A DNA stretch of 37,987 nt from an uncultured Lachnospiraceae bacterium (GCA_905234525.1 CAJOIL010000001.1:1-37987), one strand, 5' to 3'; shown: positions 8,214 through 16,791, counted from the first letter of the stretch. Program-made: numbers and translations. The notes: generated by a model from the letters alone, not told the origin.

Positions 8214-8381
8214 CAATTACGACATGATACGGAACACTTTATTGCGGTAGCTATCGCCGGAGAGAATAAGACGCTTATTTGTTATGTCAATTATTTTGAA
8301 CTTGACAAGATTAAGGATATTATTAACGAACATGAAGGTAGCTTCAGTACTGTATCAACAATAGATGAAATTATTTCTTAG
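8214..8381 (+). pseudogene. Possible C-terminal remnant of a DUF2179/YitT-like protein
   Basis: An open frame with no convincing start (earliest codon is a TTG at 8184 inside a hairpin, without ribosome site) encodes about 55 residues. The core KTLICYVNYFELDKIKDII followed by an acidic-start strand and a final DEII resembles the C-terminal DUF2179 domain of YitT-type membrane proteins. I infer a 5'-truncated leftover bordered by hairpin D. It could instead be chance coding or a tiny functional protein; the family match is by eye only. Confidence 0.3.
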
Positions 8382-8398
8382 TCATTTCCCTTAACTTA

Positions 8399-8407
8399 TG
8401 CTACAAT
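8399..8407 (+). promoter_or_regulatory. Extended -10 promoter of the EAL/permease-kinase/ATP-grasp unit
   Basis: TG-C-TACAAT (8399-8407) is an extended -10 element with 5 of 6 matches; no good -35 is visible. Transcription would start near 8414, leaving a leader of about 108 bases containing a long hairpin. It is the only good promoter candidate I see before the three-gene unit. Confidence 0.5.
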
Positions 8408-8429
8408 ATATGTAATGTGAAGTATATAT

Positions 8430-8470
8430 AGACCTCGGACCAAGTACCAGAGGTACTTGTTCCTCGGTCT
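8430..8470 (+). promoter_or_regulatory. Structured 5' leader hairpin
   Basis: CAAGTACC pairs with GGTACTTG around an AGA loop, extended through small internal loops by CGGA/TCCT-side pairs and AGACC/GGTCT. It lies between the putative promoter and the start of the REC-GGDEF-EAL gene. It has no T-run, so a regulatory leader or mRNA-stability element is more likely than a terminator. It does not match the c-di-GMP-I riboswitch consensus that I know. Confidence 0.5.
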
Positions 8471-8521
8471 TGAACCAACACATGATACATGACATACGAT
8501 GATATAGAAGGGGGAATTACT

Positions 8522-10204
8522 ATGTATACTGAAATTTTTGGCGTTGGGAGTAAGCGTAGAGTATTAGTCGTTGATGACGAATATATCAATAGAGAGATAT
8601 TAGGTAACATGCTATGTGATAAGTATGACGTTATCTACGCAGGTAACGGAGAAGAAGCTTTTGAAAAGCTTCAAGAGTCTGACGGTAGCATATCTCTTAT
8701 TCTTATGGATCTTATGATGCCGGTAATGACCGGTTTTGAATTCTTAGATAAGTATCGCACGGAAGGTAGATTTACCGACATCCCTGTAATAGTAATGACA
8801 CAAGAAGAGCAGGCAGAGGCCGAGGCAATTAAGGCCGGCGCCGTTGACTTTATAACTAAGCCATATAATATGCCGGAGGTTATACTTGCAAGATGTGATA
8901 GAATTATTAATTTGTTTGAACAGAAGAAGTTGATTGATTCTACAGAGAATGACGAACTGACCGGTCTTTATTCCAAGGAATTCTTTTTTGAATACGTTAA
9001 GCAGCTTATGGGTGGATTTATCAAAGATGATATGGATGCAGTCGTACTTGATATTGAGCATTTTCATCTTGTTAATGAAATATACGGACATAAGAAAGGG
9101 GACTTTGTTCTTAAGAAGATATCTGATATTCTTCGTAAGCAATTTGAGGGTAATCTCGGTATAGCATGTCGTGCCGAAGCAGACATTTTTTATATTTACA
9201 TGGATAGAGCTGATGATTATCAAAAGCTGATTAATAATATTACCAAGGAGCTTACGGATATCAAGGTAACTCCGACAACGGTAAGAATTCGTCTTGGTGT
9301 TAACAGCGAGGCAGAAGATGAAGCTTCGGTTCAGGCAATGTTTGAACATGCAAGAATAGCTTGTAATCTGGTAAGAGGCGATTTGATGAATCAAATCGGC
9401 TATTATGACAAGAAGTTACATGATAAGCAGATATACAATGAGAAGCTTGTAGCTGATTTTGACAGTTCAATTAAGAATGGTGATTTTAAGGTTTATTATC
9501 AACCGAAATATTCAGTACTGCATGGCGAGCCTATGTTATCAAGTGCCGAAGCATTGGTTCGTTGGATTCATCCTGAGCTTGGCATGATAAGCCCGGGAGA
9601 GTTTATACCGTTATTTGAAGATAACGGACTGGTTCAGAAGCTTGACCAATTCGTATGGAAGACAGCAGCATCGCAGGTTAAAGAATGGAAGGCTAAGTAT
9701 GATCTTACAATTCCAATTTCTGTGAATGTATCAAGAATTGATATTTATAATCCGGATATAGTTGACCTTATGGTTGGTATAGTTGAGAGTAATTCGCTTA
9801 AACCTAATGAATTGTTCTTGGAGATAACAGAATCGGCATATGCAGATGATGCGGCAAGACTAATCGAGGTAGTTAACGAACTTAGAGTTAAGGGCTTTGA
9901 GATTGAGATGGATGATTTCGGTACAGGCTATTCATCTCTCGGAATGTTAACATCGATTCCGATTGATGCGCTTAAGATGGATATGAGCTTTGTTCGTAAG
10001 ATGCTGGATGATGATATCAGTCATAAGCTGGTGGAATTAATTATTGACATAGCTAAGCATCTTGATGTACCTGTTATTGCAGAGGGTGTTGAGACTGAGG
10101 AACAATTAGAAGAACTTAAGCGATTAGGTTGTGATCTTATTCAGGGTTATTATTTCTCGAAGCCTGTTCCGGCTGTGGAATTTGAGAAATTTATTCAGGG
10201 TTAA
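8522..10204 (+). CDS. Response regulator with degenerate GGDEF and intact EAL domain (c-di-GMP phosphodiesterase)
   Basis: A 560-residue cytoplasmic protein. The receiver (about 12-135) has Asp18/Asp19, phospho-acceptor Asp63 in MDLMMP and the KPYN lysine. The GGDEF domain (about 148-300) keeps DELTGLY and GHKKGD but its signature is EADIF (219-223), so it should not make c-di-GMP; it may bind GTP as a regulator. The EAL domain (about 318-560) looks active: EALVRW with Glu343, SVNVSR, LEITES, DDFGTGYSS, LKMD, AEGVETE and QGYYFSKP. Predicted role: phosphorylation-controlled c-di-GMP breakdown. ATG 8522 follows GAAGGGGG and is preferred over ATG 8489. The permease-kinase gene begins 24 bases downstream and may be its kinase. 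Confidence 0.93.
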   Translation: MYTEIFGVGSKRRVLVVDDEYINREILGNMLCDKYDVIYAGNGEEAFEKLQESDGSISLILMDLMMPVMTGFEFLDKYRTEGRFTDIPVIVMTQEEQAEAEAIKAGAVDFITKPYNMPEVILARCDRIINLFEQKKLIDSTENDELTGLYSKEFFFEYVKQLMGGFIKDDMDAVVLDIEHFHLVNEIYGHKKGDFVLKKISDILRKQFEGNLGIACRAEADIFYIYMDRADDYQKLINNITKELTDIKVTPTTVRIRLGVNSEAEDEASVQAMFEHARIACNLVRGDLMNQIGYYDKKLHDKQIYNEKLVADFDSSIKNGDFKVYYQPKYSVLHGEPMLSSAEALVRWIHPELGMISPGEFIPLFEDNGLVQKLDQFVWKTAASQVKEWKAKYDLTIPISVNVSRIDIYNPDIVDLMVGIVESNSLKPNELFLEITESAYADDAARLIEVVNELRVKGFEIEMDDFGTGYSSLGMLTSIPIDALKMDMSFVRKMLDDDISHKLVELIIDIAKHLDVPVIAEGVETEEQLEELKRLGCDLIQGYYFSKPVPAVEFEKFIQG

Positions 10205-10228
10205 ATAATAGTCATTGGGAAGATATAT

Positions 10229-13048
10229 ATGAAGAAGCAGGAGATTAATACAAGAATAGGTTCATTATCGTGCTGGGCATATGCATTTGGTTGTGCAGTT
10301 GGCTGGGGCTCATTTATGATGCCGGGTAATACATTTTTGCCCAGTGCGGGACCACTTGGCTCTTTAATCGGAATTATTATATCCGCTGTTCTTATAGCCT
10401 TGGTTGTGAGAAGCACGGCATATATGGCTAAAGCATTTCCGAAGGAAGCCGGAATACATGTATATATAGATAAGATTTTAGGCGCTGATCACGGATTTCT
10501 GTCGTCATGGGCAGTTTTTTTGGCATATCTATCTATTATGTGGGCTAATGCTACTGCGCTGATTATTCTTATTCGTGCTATTTTCGGAGATGATTTACAA
10601 TTTGGTTTCCATTATACCGTTGCGGAATACGACGTATATGCGGGGGAGATATTATTTACAATAGCAGTATTTGTTCTTTTCGGTGTTCTTGCCATGATTG
10701 GCAAAACTGCTATCAGAGTATTCCATATTATATTGGCGCTACTTCATATAGGGCTTATTATTGCTATATTTGTGGGGATATTCATAGGTGGTAATCACAG
10801 TGAGACATTTGGCTTTGCTTCGATTGATATGTCTCCACCGGTGCAGACCTTTAATATCGTAATGCTTGCGCCATGGATGTATGTGGGATTTGAAGCATTT
10901 ATGTATATGTTCAATTCCGGCGGCCGTTCGTCTAAGAATGCCAATAAGATTACAATAATAGCAGTTATTACAATAGCTATTTCTTATATACTTCCTATAC
11001 TTATTCCCGTATTCGGATTACCTGAAGGATATAGTAGCTGGGAGGCATATATATCAGCATCGGGTGATGCAACGGGACTGTTTTCTGTTCCTGTATTCTA
11101 TTCCACATATTATCTTTTGGGTAAGCCGGGGTTATATCTTCTTGTAGCATGTATTATATGTGCTATATCCACATCGCTTTTTGGCTTGTATCGCGCAACC
11201 TCAAGAGTGCTTGTATCTATGGCTGAAGAAGATGTTATGCCACCGCAGGTTAAGCGCACCAATAAGAGCGGCGAACCATATGTGGCGATTATTATTATAA
11301 TGCTTGTATCGTGTATCATACCGTTTGTCGGTCGTACAGCAGTAGTATGGATAGTTGATATAACTACAATCTCGGCAACAATCGTTTATGTTTACAGTAT
11401 GATAGGTGCGCTTAAGCTTTCACGTAATGATGCCGGAGCAGGTAAGGGTATCAAAGCTATATCAATTATTGGATTGATTTTTGCTTTAGTTTCATTTTTG
11501 TTCCTGCTTATTCCGACGAGCCTTTCATTTAGCTCAATTGCATCAGAATCATATTTCATACTTGCTATATGGTCTCTTGTAGGAATGATATTCTATTGGT
11601 ATGTATATAATAAGGACAAGAGAGGCATATACGGTAAGACACCTATTATGTGGATGCTTATGTCTTTCCTAATATTATTCTCGGCAGTAATGTGGATTAG
11701 GCAACGTACGATTAATGACGTTGATGTTGAGTCGATCGATAAGGTCGCATTTGATATTCATAATAATGAGAATGCTATTATGCTTGTATTCGTTGTTATT
11801 GTCGTGCTTATAGTTCTTTATTCTTTATTTAATATTTTGCTTAAGCGCCAGAAGGAAGCAGAGAGGAATGCCATCGAATCAGAATCGCGCAGTGAAGCGA
11901 AGACAGCATTTTTGTTTAATATGTCTCACGATATCAGAACACCTATGAATGCTATACTTGGATTTACCGATCTTGCATTGGTAGATCCCGGTAACGAAGA
12001 GAAGATTAAAGAATATTTAGGTAAGATTAAGCAATCCGGTAATCACTTACTGTCGCTTATTAATGATATCTTAGAGATGAGCCGTATTGAGTCGGGTAAG
12101 GTTGATATTAACACTAAGGCTGATGACCTTGAGCAGATATTTGGTAATATTGAATCTATTATGAGAGGCTCTGCCGAAGCTAAAGGACAGGAATTTATCG
12201 TAGATACATCAGGTGTTGAACATCGTTACATCTATGTTGACAGATTGCGTATTAATCAAGTTCTTCTTAATCTTATTTCCAATGCAATCAAATACACTCA
12301 GGATGGTGGTAAGATTGAGGTTATCGCTAATGAATTAGGTGTTAAAGACAATCGTATTACATATAATTTCTGTGTAAAAGACAATGGATTTGGTATGTCA
12401 GAAGAGTTCGCTGCTAAGATATTTGACTCTTTCGAGCGTGAAGAGAAGAAGGAGACTGAAGGCATTCAAGGTACCGGTTTAGGTATGGCAATTACCAAGA
12501 ATATTATTGATATAATGGATGGTGAGATAACACTTAAGACTGAAGAGAATGAAGGAAGTAGGTTTGATGTTAAACTTACATTTAAGGAAGCGGATGAAGA
12601 TGAAATCCGAAGCATAACCGAAGTCAGAGCTATTGACGAGACAGACTTTGAGGGCAAGAGAGTGCTTCTTACTGATGATATGGAGATTAATAGGGAGATT
12701 GCCGTTGCAATACTTGAATTGTATGGCTTTGAGGTTGTTCAAGCTGTAGACGGTCAGGATGCATTGACTAAGGTGGTTACACATCCGGCAGGATATTTTG
12801 ATATTATATTTATGGATATTCAGATGCCTAAGATGAGTGGTTATGAAGCATCTATGGCTATACGTAATATATCAAATAAGCAAAAGGCTAATGTGCCGAT
12901 TATTGCCATGACAGCTAACGCATTTGAGTCTGATGTACAGGATGCGTTAAATGCCGGCATGAACGGACATGTAGCTAAGCCGATAGATCAAGAGAAGCTT
13001 CTAGAGGAGATTAAGAAGGTGCTGACTTTAAGCTCGGTGGCGCACTAG
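10229..13048 (+). CDS. APC-type amino-acid permease fused to a hybrid histidine kinase
   Basis: A 939-residue single ORF. Residues 1 to about 485 form an APC-superfamily permease with about 12 membrane segments, including the segment-1 text GCAVGWGSFMMPG. About two further segments follow (to residue ~545, with a roughly 27-residue external loop between them). The kinase core has the H-box NMSHDIRTPMNAILGF with His567, N-box LLNLISNAIKYT with Asn685, DNGFGMS and GTGLGMA. The C-terminal receiver (about 810-930) has Asp863 in FMDIQMPKMSG and the AKP lysine. Transporter-linked kinases are known (CbrA has a solute:sodium symporter domain). The substrate is unknown; the permease may act as transporter, receptor or both. 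There is no frameshift at the junction. Confidence 0.92.
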   Translation: MKKQEINTRIGSLSCWAYAFGCAVGWGSFMMPGNTFLPSAGPLGSLIGIIISAVLIALVVRSTAYMAKAFPKEAGIHVYIDKILGADHGFLSSWAVFLAYLSIMWANATALIILIRAIFGDDLQFGFHYTVAEYDVYAGEILFTIAVFVLFGVLAMIGKTAIRVFHIILALLHIGLIIAIFVGIFIGGNHSETFGFASIDMSPPVQTFNIVMLAPWMYVGFEAFMYMFNSGGRSSKNANKITIIAVITIAISYILPILIPVFGLPEGYSSWEAYISASGDATGLFSVPVFYSTYYLLGKPGLYLLVACIICAISTSLFGLYRATSRVLVSMAEEDVMPPQVKRTNKSGEPYVAIIIIMLVSCIIPFVGRTAVVWIVDITTISATIVYVYSMIGALKLSRNDAGAGKGIKAISIIGLIFALVSFLFLLIPTSLSFSSIASESYFILAIWSLVGMIFYWYVYNKDKRGIYGKTPIMWMLMSFLILFSAVMWIRQRTINDVDVESIDKVAFDIHNNENAIMLVFVVIVVLIVLYSLFNILLKRQKEAERNAIESESRSEAKTAFLFNMSHDIRTPMNAILGFTDLALVDPGNEEKIKEYLGKIKQSGNHLLSLINDILEMSRIESGKVDINTKADDLEQIFGNIESIMRGSAEAKGQEFIVDTSGVEHRYIYVDRLRINQVLLNLISNAIKYTQDGGKIEVIANELGVKDNRITYNFCVKDNGFGMSEEFAAKIFDSFEREEKKETEGIQGTGLGMAITKNIIDIMDGEITLKTEENEGSRFDVKLTFKEADEDEIRSITEVRAIDETDFEGKRVLLTDDMEINREIAVAILELYGFEVVQAVDGQDALTKVVTHPAGYFDIIFMDIQMPKMSGYEASMAIRNISNKQKANVPIIAMTANAFESDVQDALNAGMNGHVAKPIDQEKLLEEIKKVLTLSSVAH

Positions 13049-13057
13049 GAGGTATTA

Positions 13058-14404
13058 ATGATAGATATCAACAGTATCAGACAAGAATATATTGACCTAA
13101 TTAATAAGAACATTGAAGGCAATAGAAGGGGAGCGCTTGATATAAAGGATAATTTAGAGCACTCTCCTTTATATTATAAGAATCGCTTTGCATCATATAC
13201 GGTTCAGATTCCACACATATATTCAAAGCGCGAGATAGATAGCTTTGAAGAGATTGTAAAGGTAGCCTATAACATTTTTGATAAGATAATAAGAGAGTAT
13301 ATGGCATGCGAGGATTATCGTGCATTGTTTAAGTTTTCTAAAGAATTAGAGGAACTGATCTTAGCACCGTGTGGCTATGATTTAACTATTCCGATTACCA
13401 GATTTGATATATTCTATCATGAGGATACCGGTAAGTTTTATTTCTGTGAGATTAATACCGATGGTACAAGCGGCATGAATGAGGATAGAATACAAGATGA
13501 GCTTAATATCGATAATTTGGCACATCAAGAGATGATTAAGCGATATAATTTTAATACCTTTGAATTGTTTGATAGCTGGGTCGACACATTTTCAAGAATA
13601 TATAACACATACGATAACAGAGTCGATAATCCCAATGTAGCAATTGTTGACTTTCTTGACAATACAACATTAAGGGAGCTTCAGGAATTTGCAAGACGAT
13701 TTCAGAAGGCAGGCTTTAACTGTGAAATATGTGATGTAAGAGAACTTCGATACGAGGGCGGCAAGCTGTATTCGGCTACGGGTCATGCTATAGATGCGAT
13801 ATACAGACGTGCGGTAACTGTTGATATAATGGAGCATTATGATGAGGTAACAGATTTTATAAGTGCAATCAAGGATAATGCAGTTTTTATGGCAGGCTCC
13901 TTTAAGACGCAGATTATTCATCATAAGATATTATTTCATATACTTCATCTTCCGCGTACGAAGCAATTCTTATCAAGTGAGGAGATACGGTTTATAATGG
14001 AGCACGTGCCAAGTACGGTGCCTTTGAATGAACATTTCATAGATCAGGAATTAATTATTAATAACAAGGACAGCTATATAATTAAGCCAAACGATGACTA
14101 TGGCTCAAGCGGTGTATTCGCAGGCGTGGAGCAATCACAGGAAGAGTGGGAGCGTAATGTAAGAGCGGTTTACGGTGGAGACTTTATCTGTCAGACTTAT
14201 GTTGAGCAATTTGAATCGCTTAATATTGATTTTGCATTTGGTGACGGTAAATGGCATAACTATATTAATATGGCCGGGCTATATGTGTATGGTGGTAAAT
14301 TTGCCGGCGTATTTTCAAGGCAGGCGCTCTCGGGCGGAATAATTGCGTCGCATCGTAATGAACGGACACAAGCGACATATATAGTGACCGAGAGGGCTAA
14401 TTAG
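13058..14404 (+). CDS. Circularly permuted ATP-grasp ligase, glutathionylspermidine-synthase-like
   Basis: A 448-residue soluble protein. The central text FYFCEINTDGTSGMNEDR (about residue 130) resembles the Glu-x-Asn metal-binding motif, and YIIKPNDDYGSSGVFAG (about 345) the ATP-binding lysine and glycine loop, an order that suggests the permuted ATP-grasp fold of the glutathionylspermidine synthase C-terminal family. Such enzymes join a carboxylate to an amine at the cost of ATP. The amidase half of classical GspS is absent and the substrates are unknown. The AGGAGG site overlaps the TAG stop of the permease-kinase gene, so the two are translationally linked. The gene overlaps the convergent traX-like gene by 8 bases. 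Confidence 0.7.
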   Translation: MIDINSIRQEYIDLINKNIEGNRRGALDIKDNLEHSPLYYKNRFASYTVQIPHIYSKREIDSFEEIVKVAYNIFDKIIREYMACEDYRALFKFSKELEELILAPCGYDLTIPITRFDIFYHEDTGKFYFCEINTDGTSGMNEDRIQDELNIDNLAHQEMIKRYNFNTFELFDSWVDTFSRIYNTYDNRVDNPNVAIVDFLDNTTLRELQEFARRFQKAGFNCEICDVRELRYEGGKLYSATGHAIDAIYRRAVTVDIMEHYDEVTDFISAIKDNAVFMAGSFKTQIIHHKILFHILHLPRTKQFLSSEEIRFIMEHVPSTVPLNEHFIDQELIINNKDSYIIKPNDDYGSSGVFAGVEQSQEEWERNVRAVYGGDFICQTYVEQFESLNIDFAFGDGKWHNYINMAGLYVYGGKFAGVFSRQALSGGIIASHRNERTQATYIVTERAN

Positions 14405-15122
14405 ATACGGGATAATATTTATAAGAAATATATCTAAGTGTTACGAATATGGCAAGATGTACAGGGTAGAAGAGATAGAAGAACCATTTAAGAATTTTAC
14501 TGTCGCTGCCTTTTTTGCCATTATAGAAGTATACAAGTATAAGCGCCGGTATGACACTTATTGCAAGCACTAGATCGGAATTGATAAGGTAGGACACTTC
14601 TATTGCTATGGAATAAAGGATAAAATTGGACTTTATATAATAGAATGCAACAATAACCACTATTCCCTGCCATTTATACTCTGCGTGAATCAGAGTAGCG
14701 AAGACAGCGCCTGCGGCAATTATTAAGAATCTTATTATCATAGATAAATCTTTATTCTTGATTATATATTTTTTCTCTATAAAATATAATACAATGAGCC
14801 CGATTAATAATTCAAAGAAAATATTCTGAGATTTAAAACTAATTTGCATACCCTTTGCCAAATCGGACGGAATTTCCGATACAATTGCAAGTATTCCGAG
14901 TCGCAACATATATTTCTTAATATCAGAGGTATGTCTAAAGCCTTCTGTAAGCATAAATGCAAATAAAGGGAAGGATATTCTTCCTATCATTCTGCAGATA
15001 TTATACTCCAATGCATAGTCATTATTACCGGCAAGAAAGATAACGGCAAAATGATCGACTACCATTGTTATAATCGCTATCCATTTAAGAACATTTGAAC
15101 TAATAGGTGAGTTTGGCTTCAT
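14397..15122 (-). CDS. TraX-family integral membrane protein
   Basis: A 241-residue protein with about 7-8 hydrophobic segments. Family motifs are clear: LKWIAIITMVVDHFA at the N-terminus, the stretch MIGRISFPLFAFMLTEGF, SEIPSDLA, and FYPVHLA near the C-terminus. TraX was named for F-pilin acetylation, but the family is widespread in Firmicutes outside conjugation clusters, and no conjugation genes are near, so I infer a chromosomal membrane acyltransferase-like role of unknown substrate. GGAGAAAG lies upstream of the ATG. The gene faces the ATP-grasp gene and is divergent from the chemotaxis operon. Confidence 0.87.
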   Translation of the reverse strand: MKPNSPISSNVLKWIAIITMVVDHFAVIFLAGNNDYALEYNICRMIGRISFPLFAFMLTEGFRHTSDIKKYMLRLGILAIVSEIPSDLAKGMQISFKSQNIFFELLIGLIVLYFIEKKYIIKNKDLSMIIRFLIIAAGAVFATLIHAEYKWQGIVVIVAFYYIKSNFILYSIAIEVSYLINSDLVLAISVIPALILVYFYNGKKGSDSKILKWFFYLFYPVHLAIFVTLRYISYKYYPVSN

Positions 15123-15158
15123 TCACTTTCTCCATATTATTACGTACAAAACAACTAT

Positions 15159-15187
15159 ATTATACACAAAAAATGTGAATATGTTGA
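15159..15187 (-). promoter_or_regulatory. Promoter of the traX-like gene
   Basis: On the minus strand TCAACA (plus 15182-15187), a 17-base spacer and a perfect TATAAT (plus 15159-15164), 37 bases upstream of the ATG. It is back to back with the promoter of the chemotaxis operon. Confidence 0.6.
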
Positions 15188-15205
15188 TAATTGTGAAACT
15201 TTTTA

Positions 15206-15234
15206 TTGACATTTGCATTTAAATTAACTATTAT
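15206..15234 (+). promoter_or_regulatory. sigma-70/A promoter of the PAS kinase-chemotaxis operon
   Basis: A perfect TTGACA (15206-15211), a 17-base spacer and TATTAT (15229-15234). It is one of the best promoters in the window. The predicted leader of about 100 bases contains a small hairpin, TACGACA/TGTCGTA (15286-15310). No comparably strong promoter is visible in the short gaps down to the receptor gene, so one long transcript to 24124 is plausible. It does not look like a sigma-28 flagellar promoter. Confidence 0.7.
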
Positions 15235-15339
15235 TCTACTTATGAGACAATATCTTGTGGTTTGTTATGTTCTTTTTTAGGAAACTACGACATATATTGT
15301 GGGTGTCGTATGTGTTGATTTGTTACGGGAGTTGATGTC

Positions 15340-16752
15340 GTGTTAGGTTTTACAAGCATAATAGACAATGCATCCGAGATGATATGTGTATTTAACAGCG
15401 AAGGTAAAGTCACTTATTTTAACGACATTGCAGAACGTGAGCTTGAATATACAGCAGGCAATATCAATATTAAGAATATTTTGCCTCATGTATTTGAAGA
15501 GAGTAACGATATCCCGGGATTCATTCATGAGTTGAATGATTCAGTCTTTGATGACGCATATAAGGTTAATCATACATGCTTTCCCGTTAAGGTTAATTTT
15601 CTTACTAATGATAACAAGCAATTCGTATGTTATATGACAGATATGCGTGATGTTGTGTCACAGCAGAAGCAGTTACATAACTTCGAAGAGAATATGCGCG
15701 ATATCCTAAAGTCGAAGGATGAATTTACAGCTAATCTTACGCATGAACTTAGGACACCCGTTAATGGCATTAAGGGTCATGTTCGTAATCTTAAGGAAGA
15801 AGAATCCGATATAGATAAGAAGCGTAAGATGGATATTGTTCTTAAGTGCTGTGACAATATGGAGACAATAATTAATAATCTCCTTGATTACGCCAAGCTT
15901 GAAGATGGCAAGATGATAATAGATTCTGCGCCGTTTAATCTTCATGAATTAATAGAGTCTTCCATTAGCATTATCGGTTCCGTTGCGAATGAGAAGGGAA
16001 TTATGCTTAACTATAATATTTCCGATAATGTTCCGGAGGAAGTAGTCGGCGATGAGTTTCATCTTAGTCAGGTAATTAATAACCTGCTTAATAATGCCAT
16101 TAAGTTTACATCGGTAGGATCCGTTCACCTTGAAGTGTTTAAGACGAAGCAATTAGGCAAGGATATGGAGCTTACATTCTTCGTTAGAGATACGGGTATC
16201 GGCATGAGCGTAGAAGATATGGATAAATTATTCCAAAGCTTTACTCAGGTTGATGGTTCTATTACCAGGACATATGGAGGAACAGGCTTGGGACTGTATG
16301 TATGTAAGCAGATAGTTGAGCTTATGGGTGGTAATATAGAGGTTGAGTCAGAAAAAGGCAAAGGAACCACATTTATCTTCACGGTTAAGATGAAGAGCCA
16401 AGCGGATGCTAATGATGATGAGGCTGTTACCACCATAGAGGATCTTAAGAAGGATTTTCTTAAGAGTGGTGGGTCGTATGAAGAAGTAGATGAGATACCG
16501 TTTGACGATCCGCACAATATCGAGAGAGTAAGGGACTTGATGGAGAAGACAATTCTCTGCGTTGAGCTGGATAATTGGGATAGAGCTGAGGGCTTCGCCG
16601 GTTCGCTTAAGAAGCTTGCTGAATCCGGACCCGAGGACTTCAGTAAGAATGCATTTAGACTTGTTATGAATGTGCGCAAGGGTAAGAAGGATAATTGTAG
16701 GAAATACTTAGATAAGTTATCTGATTATATGGATGAAGTGATTAAAAACTGA
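15340..16752 (+). CDS. Soluble PAS histidine kinase with a His-less Hpt-like C-terminal domain
   Basis: A 470-residue kinase without membrane segments. An N-terminal PAS-like domain (about 5-115) is followed by the H-box NLTHELRTPVNGIKGH with His135, N-box NNLLNNAIKF, DTGIGMS and GGTGLGLYV. The last 100 residues form a helical, charged domain in which WDRAEGFAGSLKKLAESG aligns by eye with the Hpt core, but glycine stands where the phospho-accepting histidine belongs. The start is GTG with GGGAG upstream. As first gene of the operon it probably feeds a receiver encoded nearby (the broken regulator that follows, or CheY). Confidence 0.9.
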   Translation: MLGFTSIIDNASEMICVFNSEGKVTYFNDIAERELEYTAGNINIKNILPHVFEESNDIPGFIHELNDSVFDDAYKVNHTCFPVKVNFLTNDNKQFVCYMTDMRDVVSQQKQLHNFEENMRDILKSKDEFTANLTHELRTPVNGIKGHVRNLKEEESDIDKKRKMDIVLKCCDNMETIINNLLDYAKLEDGKMIIDSAPFNLHELIESSISIIGSVANEKGIMLNYNISDNVPEEVVGDEFHLSQVINNLLNNAIKFTSVGSVHLEVFKTKQLGKDMELTFFVRDTGIGMSVEDMDKLFQSFTQVDGSITRTYGGTGLGLYVCKQIVELMGGNIEVESEKGKGTTFIFTVKMKSQADANDDEAVTTIEDLKKDFLKSGGSYEEVDEIPFDDPHNIERVRDLMEKTILCVELDNWDRAEGFAGSLKKLAESGPEDFSKNAFRLVMNVRKGKKDNCRKYLDKLSDYMDEVIKN

Positions 16753-16791
16753 ACTGATTAATGGCAAAGAGCGAATTTCATAGGTAATAAC

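Noticed and set aside
8430-8521. c-di-GMP riboswitch in the leader of the EAL gene
   Set aside because: I looked for the class I core around the hairpin and did not see it; only a plain imperfect hairpin is present.
8744-9394. 216-codon minus-strand frame within the REC-GGDEF-EAL gene
   Set aside because: Its translation is low-complexity Ile/Asn/Lys/Tyr-rich and opposite to well-conserved domain motifs; it is a shadow of the plus-strand gene.
15235-15339. Riboswitch in the che operon leader
   Set aside because: Only a small 7-bp stem was found, with no conserved aptamer text that I can recognise.
16245-16679. 144-codon minus-strand frame in the PAS kinase gene
   Set aside because: Ser/Leu-rich antisense shadow without ribosome site or recognisable domain.
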